Shown here one piece after another: positions 1 through 6,777 of a DNA stretch of 12,377 nucleotides. Position 1 is the first letter of the stretch. Each line of letters opens with the position of its first letter. Position numbers and translations under genes: made by a program. Under the pieces are notes generated by a model. The model made no database searches and was not told the origin of the DNA. It was given only the letters and a program-made list of their open reading frames with translations. The stretch is from OMOG01 sp041485845 (GTDB taxonomy: Bacteria > Acidobacteriota > Terriglobia > Bryobacterales > Bryobacteraceae): positions 1 to 12,377 of the forward strand of contig JBGPKH010000220.1 of NCBI GenBank assembly GCA_041485845.1, in the 5' to 3' direction.

Positions 1-1296
1 CTCTACAACGTGATCGCCCGCATTCCCGGCGCGACCTATCCCGACGAGTGGATCATTCGCGGCAACCATCACGATGGATGGGTGAACGGCGCCGAAGATC
101 CGATCTCGGGGCTGGGTCCTCTGCTGGAGGAGGCGCGCGGCCTGGCGGCCCTGATGAAGCAGGGTTGGAAGCCGAAGCGCACCATCATCCTGTGCGCGTG
201 GGACGGCGAAGAGCCGGGACTACTGGGGTCTACCGAATGGGCCGAAGCGCACGCGGAGGAACTGCACCGCAACGCGGCCGTCTACATCAACACGGACGGT
301 AACGGTCGCGGGTATCTGCAAGTCCAGGGCTCGCATACGCTCGAGATGTTCATCAACGGCGTGGCGAGAGAGTTCGAAGACCCCGAGTCGAAGGTGTCGG
401 TATGGAAGCGCCTCCAGTCGCAGCGGATCTCCAACTCGACCGACGCGACGTCGAAAGAGCACGAGGAGTTGCGGAGCCGTCCCGACTTGCGGATCGGTGC
501 GCTCGGATCGGGCTCCGATTACACGGCGTTCCTCGATCACCTGGGGATCGCCTCCGTGGATATCGGATTCGGCGGCGAGGGCGGCGGGGGGATCTACCAT
601 TCGATCTACGACGACTTCTACTGGTACACGCACTTCTCGGACACCGACTTCGTATATGGCCGGGCATTGGCGCAGGTCGCCGGCACGACCGTGATGCGGC
701 TGGCCGGCGCCGAGCTGCTGCCGTTCGATTTCGACGACTTCACCGACACCATCCGCGGCTACGTGGAAGAAGTGCAGAAGCTGGCGCGCGAGAAGCGCGA
801 GCAGATCGTCGAGCGCAACCGCCAGATCGACGAGGGCGTCTTCGCGGCCATCGACGATCCGCGGCACAAGATGACGGCGCCGCCGAAGGAGCCGGTCCCG
901 CCGTTCCTGAATTTCGCGCCGCTCGAAAACGGCCTCGCGGCGCTGGTGCGCACCGCCGGGCTTTACAACCAGGCGTTCGCGCACGCGTCGGAGAACGGCG
1001 GGTCGGCGCTGGCCCGCGCCGCGCTACGCGACGTGAACGCCAAGCTGATCGCGGTAGAGCGCGCGCTCACTTTGAATGAGGGGCTGCCCAACCGGCCGTG
1101 GTTCAAGCACCAGATCTATGCGCCGGGCTTCTACACCGGCTACGGCGTGAAGACGCTGCCGGCCGTACGCGAGAGCATCGAGCAGAAGCAGTGGAAGCTG
1201 GCGGAGGAGGAGATCGGCAAGGTGGGCAAAGTGCTGGAAAACGCGGGGGAGGCGATTCAAGGGGCGACCGCGGAATTGACGCGAGCAGTGCGATAG
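1..1296 (+). CDS. M28 family zinc metallopeptidase, glutamate carboxypeptidase II-like, 5' truncated by window edge
   Basis: The frame is open from base 1 (first residues LYNVIARIPG), so the start lies upstream; the GTG at 10 is internal. Counting from the first visible codon, every zinc ligand of the glutamate carboxypeptidase II group is present with the family spacing: H23 (in GNHHDGW), D33 (GAEDP), E70/E71 (DGEEPGLLGSTEW, catalytic Glu plus ligand), D99 (INTDGNG) and H200 (YHSIYDD). LGSGSDYTAF near residues 168-177 matches the conserved substrate-side segment. From about residue 310 the C-terminus is helical and fits a transferrin-receptor-like dimerisation domain. The missing N-terminal part would carry the signal peptide and PA domain. 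Likely a secreted or periplasmic aminopeptidase/carboxypeptidase releasing amino acids from peptides; exact substrate unknown. It ends with TAG and converges on the TonB-receptor gene, so it is a separate transcription unit from the molybdate locus. Confidence 0.93.
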   Translation, partial: LYNVIARIPGATYPDEWIIRGNHHDGWVNGAEDPISGLGPLLEEARGLAALMKQGWKPKRTIILCAWDGEEPGLLGSTEWAEAHAEELHRNAAVYINTDGNGRGYLQVQGSHTLEMFINGVAREFEDPESKVSVWKRLQSQRISNSTDATSKEHEELRSRPDLRIGALGSGSDYTAFLDHLGIASVDIGFGGEGGGGIYHSIYDDFYWYTHFSDTDFVYGRALAQVAGTTVMRLAGAELLPFDFDDFTDTIRGYVEEVQKLAREKREQIVERNRQIDEGVFAAIDDPRHKMTAPPKEPVPPFLNFAPLENGLAALVRTAGLYNQAFAHASENGGSALARAALRDVNAKLIAVERALTLNEGLPNRPWFKHQIYAPGFYTGYGVKTLPAVRESIEQKQWKLAEEEIGKVGKVLENAGEAIQGATAELTRAVR

Positions 1297-1329
1297 CAGG
1301 GATACAAGAGTCTCACCGCGGAGCCAACG

Positions 1330-1347
1330 CGAGGACGGCCGTCCTCG
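1330..1347. repeat. Perfect 18-bp palindrome downstream of the M28 gene
   Basis: CGAGGACGGCCGTCCTCG is a perfect inverted repeat 34 bp after the M28 stop codon. It could fold as a hairpin and terminate or stabilise the peptidase transcript, but no U-tract follows, so it is not a standard intrinsic terminator. The rest of the 1297-1510 gap holds no convincing gene. Confidence 0.5.
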
Positions 1348-1472
1348 TTCATAGGAAGGGTGAGTTTGCCGAACAGCGCAGGCTGAAAATAAAGGAGTTG
1401 CGGTGAACTCACCGGAGAGGCGCCGAGGTAAGCAAGGGGGGGGCTTGGGGCAATCGCTGAGATCGCCGGGTT

Positions 1473-1492
1473 GACAGACGCAAGCGTCTGTC
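1473..1492. repeat. Perfect inverted repeat just downstream of the TonB-receptor gene
   Basis: GACAGACGCAAGCGTCTGTC has two 9-nt arms around AA and begins 18 bp beyond the receptor stop on the minus strand. Position suggests a 3'-end hairpin for the receptor mRNA or a REP-like intergenic element. It lacks a U-run, so termination function is uncertain. Confidence 0.5.
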
Positions 1493-1510
1493 CGACGTTG
1501 GTGCGCGCGC

Positions 1511-4500
1511 TTAGAAGTGCAGCTTCGCGGCGAACTCGAAGACTCTCGGATTGCCGGCGCTGGTGATCGTGCCGAAGGCCGGGGCGCCGAATGTGCCGTT
1601 GGGGTCGTTCAGGGGCGGAGTGTTGCCGGCGTTGAAGACCTCCGCGCGGAATTCCAAATTGGCCCGTTCGGTGAGGCGGAAGGTCTTGCCGAGCATCAGG
1701 TCGGCGTTTTGCAGGCCGGGACCGCGCACCGGATTGCGCGAGCTGTTCCCGATGGTGAACTGCGGCGCGAGCGTGAAGGCCGCGGTGTCGAACCATTTCG
1801 CAGCGCTACGGCCAGCGGGCGAATTTGGATTGCCCACGCGGTTGGGACGCTGGGTACCGTATCCCAGGTTGGAGTTGAAGTTGGTGGCCTGCGCCACCGC
1901 CACCGTGTCTCCGGACTGCACGCGCACGATGCCGGCGATCTGCCAGCCCGAGGTCTTCCACAAGCGCGGAATCCGGTACACCCCACCGGCGGAGAAGACG
2001 CGCGGGATATCGCCGTTCGAGAGGTCCTTCTCCAGGTGCCGGTTGAAGCTGTCGGCCACCGGGTAGTTGGCGATCGGCCCGGTCAGAACGGTGTTGGAGA
2101 AGACGCTCGAGGCGTCGTCGATCAGCTTCGAAAAGGCGTAGGCGAAGGTGAAAGTCAGGCCCTGCGACAGCCGCTTTTCCATCTTGGCTGCGAGCGCGTG
2201 GTAGGACGAGTTGCCGACGTTATCGCGAAACAGCGCCACGGTGGTGAACCGCGGATAGGGCCGCAGCAACTGCTGGACGGTGATGGTGGCGCCTCCGGCG
2301 TATGGATTCGGGACCTGCGCCAGCAGGGCCTGGCCCAGCGCCAGATCGGACGCCGGCAACTGGTTGAGGTTGACATCGGGCACTCCCAGACGCGTGTTCT
2401 TGGAGCCCAGGTAGCCGGCCTCCAGGTTCAGGTTCTTGCCGATGGTCTTCTGCACCGTGAGATTCCACTGCTGAGAATAGCCGGAACCGACTTTGCGATC
2501 GACGCCGAACACGCCCTGCCCGAGTCCGGAGTCAGGATTCGGCGGCGTTACCTGCACGTTGGGCCCGCCCGCCAGCAGAAACGCGGGATTGAGGTTGTCC
2601 TGCGATTGCTGCCCGACCGTCTGGACGAAGGGGAACTGAGGCAGAGTGAACGGCGTGGTGATGCCAGTCTGCTCGAACCAGATCATGCCGTAACCCGCGC
2701 GTAGCGCCAGCGTGCCGGCGGCGCGGTAGGCGATACCGAGGCGCGGGCCGAAGTTGCAGCATTCCAGCTCTCGCGCGGTGTGGGGAAAGTCGAGCACCTG
2801 GGTGTGGAGATTGAAGACCGCGCCGTGGCCGTGCGCTTCGGTGGATGGAAAGTTCAGCGTGTAGCGGGTCCCCAGATTCAGGCTGAGGCGCTGCGCAACT
2901 TTCCAGTCGTCACCGGCGAAGAACTCGGCGATGTTGGCGCTCTCCAGCAATGGCTGGTCCTGGATGTCGATGGAAAACGCGTTCACTTGCCCGAGCAGCA
3001 GCGAGGCGAGAGCGTTCCCGGTTCCTGTCGTGGTGAAGGCATAGGAGCCCGCGGGGTTCGGTGGATTCAGCACGTCGAGCGCTTCATGCCGGATGTCTGC
3101 ACCGAGCTTGATGGTGTGACGCCCGTGCACCATCGAGAAGGTGTCGGCATACTGGGTGACCGAAGTCGTGAAGTTCGAGTTGGCCGCCGTGGCCGGTCCG
3201 ACCTGTTGGTAGCCGGTCACCGTAAAGATCGGCAGCACTGACGCGAAGGAGTTCGGTGGAACGCCGGGCACCGCGATGCCGCCATTGGGCAGCGCGGTCT
3301 GGCGGAGATTGCGCCGCGTGTATCCGAAGCGGGCGGCGTTCCACATCACGGACGCAGGGCTCCAGTCATGCTCGGCTACCAGGCCGTCGCCGCGGGTGAT
3401 GGCATGGCCGATCGCGCCGGATGACAGGGCCCCACTGCCGTCGGGCAACGGGGTCACCGGGTCGTCGTCGTCGCGGAAATAGGAGTAACGCGCGAAGGTG
3501 CGGTGCTTCGCGCCGAAGGAACGGTCGAGGCGGGTGTCGAACTGGTCCTGGGCGTCGGGTTCGGTAGCGGTGCGCACGTAGTTGTTGGCGGCGCCGGGCA
3601 GGTTGGGCAGCGGATAGTGTTGCAGCACCTGCCGGGCGATCGGGTCGAAGTGGGCTGCCGGAATAGTGTTGTCCGGGAAAGGCGCGCGAAACGAAGTGGC
3701 GGGATCGTAGACCGGCGCCGCAAACAGGCCTTGGCGTTGGGCGGCGGTGGGGACGGTGCTGAAGCGGGTAATGCCGGTCCGCTGGCGGGTGCCCTGCCAA
3801 TCGGCGAAGAAGAAGGTCTTGTTCCTTCGGATCGGCCCGCCCAGGGTGAAGCCATATTGATTGCGGCGGAACTTGGGCTTCGGGCCCGCCGGCGCGAAAT
3901 AGTTGCGCGCGTTCCAATCTTCGTTGCGGACGAATTCGAAAAGCGTGCCGTGGAAGTCGTTGCCTCCGGACTTGGTGTTGACCATGACGGCGCCGCCGTT
4001 GGACCGGCCGTATTCCGGCGAATAGGAATTGACGTTGAGGCGGAGATCCTCGATGGCGTCGATGATCGGGTAGAAGACCACCTGCCCCGGTTCCGGTTGC
4101 AGGACGCTGATGTCGTAGATGTACTCGTTGGTTCGCGGCCGGCTGCCGTTGATGCGCGGCAGGAGCGATCCGCCGCCCGGCAAGGCCACTCCCGGAGAGA
4201 GGGCGATCAGCGGGATGAAGTTGCGCCCGTCGAGCGGCATGGCGGCGACCTTGGTGCGGTCGACGGTGTAGCTCACCTGGCCGGTGGCCGTTTCGAGAAG
4301 CGGAGCCGCCGCGGTGACCTCCACCGACTGTGTCTGCGGCCCGACTTCGAGAGCCACGTCGAGAGCCGTGCGTTCGGCGAGGCGCAGCGCGATGCCGGAT
4401 TGCCGGTGGGTGCGGAAGCCGGGCTTTTCCACCGTCAACCGGTACTGTCCCGCGGGCAGGCCCAGCAGGTGGTATGTTCCGCGATCGTCCGAGAGGGCCG

Positions 4501-4654
4501 GGAATCGTACTTTGGTGGCCTGTTCCTCGGCGTTCACCCCGGCCTTCGCTACCGGCAGGCCCGAGGGATCGCGGATCGTCCCGAAAAGCTCGGCCTTTCC
4601 CGCCTGGCCGGATGCGGCAGAGGCGAAGACCAGCAGGGAGACCAGGGTCCGCAT
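1511..4654 (-). CDS. Oar-like TonB-dependent outer-membrane receptor with carboxypeptidase-regulatory N-domain
   Basis: The 1047-residue product starts with a Sec signal peptide (MRTLVSLLVFASAASG, cleavage about residue 16-18). A carboxypeptidase-regulatory-like beta-sandwich follows at about 20-105 (LFGTIRDPSGLPVAKAGV, then GLPAGQYRLTVEKPGF), then a TonB-box-like VEVTA at 111-115, a plug domain at about 120-230 (MPLDGRNF, INGSRPRTNEY, EYGRSNGGAVMVNTKSGGN) and a large beta-barrel ending in FAAKLHF, the usual terminal Phe of outer-membrane proteins. Length is normal for the acidobacterial Oar-like group. Such proteins import large or scarce substrates using TonB/ExbBD energy. It is divergent from, and shares 63 bp of control DNA with, the molybdate regulator gene, which suggests oxyanion-linked uptake; this is inference, as many family members act on glycans or peptides. 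No Shine-Dalgarno sequence precedes the ATG, and the best -10 (TATACT, 4671-4666) lies only about 12 nt upstream, so the mRNA may be almost leaderless. Confidence 0.93.
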   Translation of the reverse strand: MRTLVSLLVFASAASGQAGKAELFGTIRDPSGLPVAKAGVNAEEQATKVRFPALSDDRGTYHLLGLPAGQYRLTVEKPGFRTHRQSGIALRLAERTALDVALEVGPQTQSVEVTAAAPLLETATGQVSYTVDRTKVAAMPLDGRNFIPLIALSPGVALPGGGSLLPRINGSRPRTNEYIYDISVLQPEPGQVVFYPIIDAIEDLRLNVNSYSPEYGRSNGGAVMVNTKSGGNDFHGTLFEFVRNEDWNARNYFAPAGPKPKFRRNQYGFTLGGPIRRNKTFFFADWQGTRQRTGITRFSTVPTAAQRQGLFAAPVYDPATSFRAPFPDNTIPAAHFDPIARQVLQHYPLPNLPGAANNYVRTATEPDAQDQFDTRLDRSFGAKHRTFARYSYFRDDDDPVTPLPDGSGALSSGAIGHAITRGDGLVAEHDWSPASVMWNAARFGYTRRNLRQTALPNGGIAVPGVPPNSFASVLPIFTVTGYQQVGPATAANSNFTTSVTQYADTFSMVHGRHTIKLGADIRHEALDVLNPPNPAGSYAFTTTGTGNALASLLLGQVNAFSIDIQDQPLLESANIAEFFAGDDWKVAQRLSLNLGTRYTLNFPSTEAHGHGAVFNLHTQVLDFPHTARELECCNFGPRLGIAYRAAGTLALRAGYGMIWFEQTGITTPFTLPQFPFVQTVGQQSQDNLNPAFLLAGGPNVQVTPPNPDSGLGQGVFGVDRKVGSGYSQQWNLTVQKTIGKNLNLEAGYLGSKNTRLGVPDVNLNQLPASDLALGQALLAQVPNPYAGGATITVQQLLRPYPRFTTVALFRDNVGNSSYHALAAKMEKRLSQGLTFTFAYAFSKLIDDASSVFSNTVLTGPIANYPVADSFNRHLEKDLSNGDIPRVFSAGGVYRIPRLWKTSGWQIAGIVRVQSGDTVAVAQATNFNSNLGYGTQRPNRVGNPNSPAGRSAAKWFDTAAFTLAPQFTIGNSSRNPVRGPGLQNADLMLGKTFRLTERANLEFRAEVFNAGNTPPLNDPNGTFGAPAFGTITSAGNPRVFEFAAKLHF

Positions 4655-4659
4655 GATTT

Positions 4660-4674
4660 GTGTTTAGTATACAC
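4660..4674. promoter_or_regulatory. Operator-like palindrome 1 (GTGTTTAGTATACAC)
   Basis: An imperfect 15-bp palindrome of form GTGTnTAnTAnACAC centred on 4667. It covers the receptor -10 hexamer and the putative regulator -35, so a protein bound here would block both promoters. The spacing of TA steps is loosely like ModE-type sites, but it does not match the E. coli ModE consensus. Binding by the adjacent XRE-type regulator is inference. Confidence 0.4.
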
Positions 4675-4694
4675 GACATTGTCTTTTTAATAGA

Positions 4695-4707
4695 ACACTG
4701 GTAGTGT
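4695..4707. promoter_or_regulatory. Operator-like palindrome 2 (ACACTGGTAGTGT)
   Basis: A perfect inverted repeat, arms ACACT and AGTGT around GGT, centred on 4701 and 34 bp from the centre of palindrome 1. It overlaps the predicted transcription start of the regulator gene, a position suited to autorepression. Short palindromes also arise by chance. Confidence 0.4.
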
Positions 4708-4717
4708 AGGAATCGGC

Positions 4718-5836
4718 ATGGCGGAGATCGACAACAACCTGGCCGCACTTCGGCAAAAACGCGGCTTGCCGGCGGCCGGCCTGGCCAAACGAACGGGCAG
4801 CAGCCGCCAGACCATCTATGCGATCGAGGCGGGCAGCTTCGTGCCGAACACGCTTCTGGCGCTGAAGCTGGCACGCGCGCTCGAGGTGACCGTGGAGGAG
4901 CTGTTCGCGTTGCCGGGTGGAGCCGACGCGCCGCAGCTTCGCCTGGAACAGGCGGCGGTCCTGCCCGGCGGTGAGGCGCTGCGCGCCGGCCAGCCGGTCC
5001 AGCTTTGCCGGGTGGGGCGGAAGTTGGTCGCATCGTCGCCGTCTCCCCTGCCCTGGTATTTTCCGGCCAGCGACGCGATTGTGGCCCACGAGCGGCGGCG
5101 CGGCAAAACGGAGGTCCAGGTGTTTCACGCCGATCGGGACTTCCGGGCGCGAATCCTGGTCGCCGGGTGCGATCCCGCCATCTCGGTGTTGGCGCGGCAC
5201 GTGCAGGCGTCCGGAATCGAGCTGGTGCTGGCGCATCGCAACAGCTCGCAGGCGCTGTCGCTGTTGAAGGAGGGACGGGTCCACGTGGCGGGGACGCATC
5301 TGCGCGACGAAGCCACGGGCGAATCGAACCTGCCGGAGATCGGCCGGATGTTCGCCCGGAACTCGGTGGCGGTAATCTCGTTCGCGGTTTGGGAGGACGG
5401 CATCGTCACGGCGCGCAACAACCCGAAAGGGATCCGGGGAGTGGAGGACTTCGCGCGGGCGGATGTCACGATCGTGAATCGGGAAGCGGGCGCGGGCAGC
5501 CGGCGGCTTCTGGATTCCAGGCTGAAACGCCTGGGGATCGCGAGCCGGAAGGTACGCGGCTATGGCAGTGAAGCGCCGGGGCACTTGCCGGCGGCGTGGC
5601 AGGTGCTCCGTGGAGACGCGGATTGCTGCATCGCCACGCGGGCGGCGGCGCGCCTGTTCGGGCTCGGATTTCTTCCCTTGGTCAGCGAGCGTTACGACCT
5701 GGCGATCAGGCGGCAACATTTGGGTCTGCCGGGTATCCAGGCGTTGCTGGAGGCGTTGAGCCGGTCCGCATTCCGACGCGAACTGGAAAGCCTGGGGGGG
5801 TACGACACCCGCGCCGCCGGTCGGCGGATGCTATGA
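4718..5836 (+). CDS. XRE-type HTH regulator fused to a molybdate-binding-type (COG1910 / PBP_like) domain
   Basis: This 372-residue protein begins with a Cro/CI-type helix-turn-helix at about 8-62 (LAKRTGSSRQTIYAIEAG is the core). A linker follows, then a periplasmic-binding-protein-like domain at about 143-360 without any signal peptide, so it is a cytoplasmic sensor. The second domain carries hallmarks of the PBP_like family: LVAGCDPAISVLARH, GRVHVAGTHL, NNPKGIRGVEDFA, NREAGAGSRRLLD (254-266, matching the family NRxxGxGTRxLLD) and SERYDLAI near the end. COG1910 members are associated with molybdate or tungstate. Placement directly before modABC supports a role as local molybdate-responsive regulator, replacing ModE, whose winged-HTH and MOP domains are absent. 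The ATG at 4718 has AGGA 6 nt upstream. It probably controls the TonB receptor and modABC through the shared promoter; sign of regulation unknown. modA follows after 88 bp, so co-transcription is possible. Confidence 0.9.
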   Translation: MAEIDNNLAALRQKRGLPAAGLAKRTGSSRQTIYAIEAGSFVPNTLLALKLARALEVTVEELFALPGGADAPQLRLEQAAVLPGGEALRAGQPVQLCRVGRKLVASSPSPLPWYFPASDAIVAHERRRGKTEVQVFHADRDFRARILVAGCDPAISVLARHVQASGIELVLAHRNSSQALSLLKEGRVHVAGTHLRDEATGESNLPEIGRMFARNSVAVISFAVWEDGIVTARNNPKGIRGVEDFARADVTIVNREAGAGSRRLLDSRLKRLGIASRKVRGYGSEAPGHLPAAWQVLRGDADCCIATRAAARLFGLGFLPLVSERYDLAIRRQHLGLPGIQALLEALSRSAFRRELESLGGYDTRAAGRRML

Positions 5837-5838
5837 CA

Positions 5839-5924
5839 GGGGTCGGGGGCCAGGGGCCGGGGGCCGAGGGCCAGCCAAAGCGCGAGTGGGCCAGGGGCCG
5901 GGGGTCGGGGGCTTGGGGCCGGGG
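5839..5924 (+). repeat. G-tract repeat with two potential G-quadruplexes ahead of modA
   Basis: Between regulator and modA the coding strand holds runs of four or five G separated by 2-3 nt. Cluster one is at 5839-5863 (G4-TC-G5-CCA-G4-CC-G5). Cluster two is at 5894-5924 with six runs, ending directly at the modA ATG. A 17-bp sequence, GGGCCAGGGGCCGGGGG, occurs exactly twice (5847-5863 and 5888-5904). Each cluster satisfies the standard four-tract quadruplex pattern, in DNA and in mRNA. It may be simple-sequence repeat DNA or affect translation of modA. Confidence 0.7.
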
Positions 5925-6776
5925 ATGGAACCGACTGCTGTGAGAGTTGACAGTGAGCCCAAGAGCGCGACCAGGGGGTCGCGCGCGGACGAGGGCGTCC
6001 ACCCCACTTTGGCCCGGTGGCGCAGAGGCGGGGCGACGCTGTTGCTGGCGTGGCTCTCTTGCGAGGGCTGCGCGTCCCACGCGCCGACGACGAAGCTGAC
6101 GATCGCGGCAGCGGCCGACTTGAGCTTCGCCCTGGAAGAAGTCTCGCGCGAGTTCCGGAAAGCGCACCCCGCCATCGAACTGCAGATTGTGTATGGCTCG
6201 TCGGGCAATTTCTACTCGCAGATCCAGAACCGGGCGCCTTTCGACATGTTCCTGTCGGCGGACGTGGAATATCCCCGCAGGCTGGTGCGGGAAGGGCTGG
6301 GGACGGCGGATTCCCTGTTCGTGTATGCCGTGGGGCGGATCGTGGTTTGGGTCCCGGCGCAATCCGCGCTCGATCCCGCAACGGCGCTGACGTCGCCTGC
6401 GGTGCGTCATGTGGCCATCGCCAATCCGCAACATGCGCCATACGGGCGCGCGGCAGTAGCGGCGATGCGCTCGCTGGGCGTCTATGATAGCGTCGAGGGG
6501 AAACTAGTGCTGGGCGAGAACGTGGCGCAGGCGCTGCAATTCGTCGAGAGCGGCGCCGCCGACGTGGGGATAGTCGCGCTCTCCCTTGCGATTGCGCCGC
6601 CGGTGCAGGGCCATGGCCGCTACTGGCAGGCGCCGCTGGAGGCTTATCCAAGAATGGAACAGGGCGGGATCATCCTGAAGGACTCGGCGGTGGCGCGGGA
6701 GCTTCGGTCCTGGCTGCTCGCGCCGGGCGGCCGCGCCATGCTCGAGCGGTACGGTTTCTACCTCCCGGGAAAATAA
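5925..6776 (+). CDS. modA: ModA, periplasmic molybdate-binding protein of the ABC importer
   Basis: Captures molybdate (or tungstate) in the periplasm and delivers it to ModB. Numbered from the ATG at 5925, the 283-residue product has a positively charged, hydrophobic stretch at 29-46 (LARWRRGG, then ATLLLAWLS) and a mature domain from about 57. Family motifs: AAAADLS (61-67), GSSG (91-94, oxyanion-contacting Ser), NPQHAPYG (167-174), GENVAQ (197-202) and GIVALS (215-220). The last has Ala where E. coli ModA has its ligand-contacting Tyr, a substitution I recall from other ModA sequences. The start is uncertain. GTG 5886, ATG 5925, GTG 5940 and TTG 6009 are all in frame. TTG 6009 would give the most normal signal peptide (MARWRRGGATLLL...), while residues 1-28 from ATG 5925 are largely encoded by a hairpin repeat. 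No good Shine-Dalgarno supports any of them. CEGC near residue 46-49 is not a canonical lipobox. modB follows after 1 bp. Confidence 0.93.
   Translation: MEPTAVRVDSEPKSATRGSRADEGVHPTLARWRRGGATLLLAWLSCEGCASHAPTTKLTIAAAADLSFALEEVSREFRKAHPAIELQIVYGSSGNFYSQIQNRAPFDMFLSADVEYPRRLVREGLGTADSLFVYAVGRIVVWVPAQSALDPATALTSPAVRHVAIANPQHAPYGRAAVAAMRSLGVYDSVEGKLVLGENVAQALQFVESGAADVGIVALSLAIAPPVQGHGRYWQAPLEAYPRMEQGGIILKDSAVARELRSWLLAPGGRAMLERYGFYLPGK
5965..6000. repeat. Twin hairpin with AGGG loops, REP-like, in the modA 5' region
   Basis: Two adjacent perfect hairpins have the same AGGG loop: GCGCGACC-AGGG-GGTCGCGC (5965-5984) and GGACG-AGGG-CGTCC (5987-6000), separated by 2 nt. Paired hairpins with a shared loop are typical of REP/BIME-like intergenic repeats. 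The element ends 9 nt before the TTG at 6009, supporting the view that this stretch is leader rather than coding sequence. Confidence 0.55.
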
Positions 6777-6777
6777 T

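Larger units (their letters stand above)
4655..4717. promoter_or_regulatory. Divergent promoter region between TonB receptor and molybdate regulator
   Basis: These 63 bp must drive both genes. On the minus strand TATACT (4671-4666) is a good -10 for the receptor. On the plus strand TTTAAT (4686-4691) is a -10 candidate with a weak TTTAGT -35 (4663-4668, 17-bp spacer), and AGGA at 4708-4711 sits 6 nt before the regulator ATG. The two -10 elements are only 14 bp apart, so polymerases probably compete and one bound regulator could control both directions. Confidence 0.6.

Noticed and set aside
1403..1474. Small GTG-started ORF with GGAG five bases upstream
   Set aside because: Twenty-three codons, low-complexity Gly/Arg content from a G-run, ending inside an inverted repeat; no support beyond the ribosome-binding-like sequence.
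4655..4717. Classical ModE operator
   Set aside because: No match to the E. coli ModE consensus, and the adjacent regulator is not a ModE protein.
3366..5033. Long minus-strand frame (555 codons) overlapping the receptor and regulator genes
   Set aside because: Arg/Pro/Ala-rich translation typical of out-of-frame reading in GC-rich DNA; it overlaps two genes with clear domain support.
5833..5943. 36-codon ORF overlapping the regulator stop (ATGA)
   Set aside because: Its product is a translation of the G-rich repeat (Gly/Arg/Trp-rich) and resembles no protein; the overlap is probably chance.
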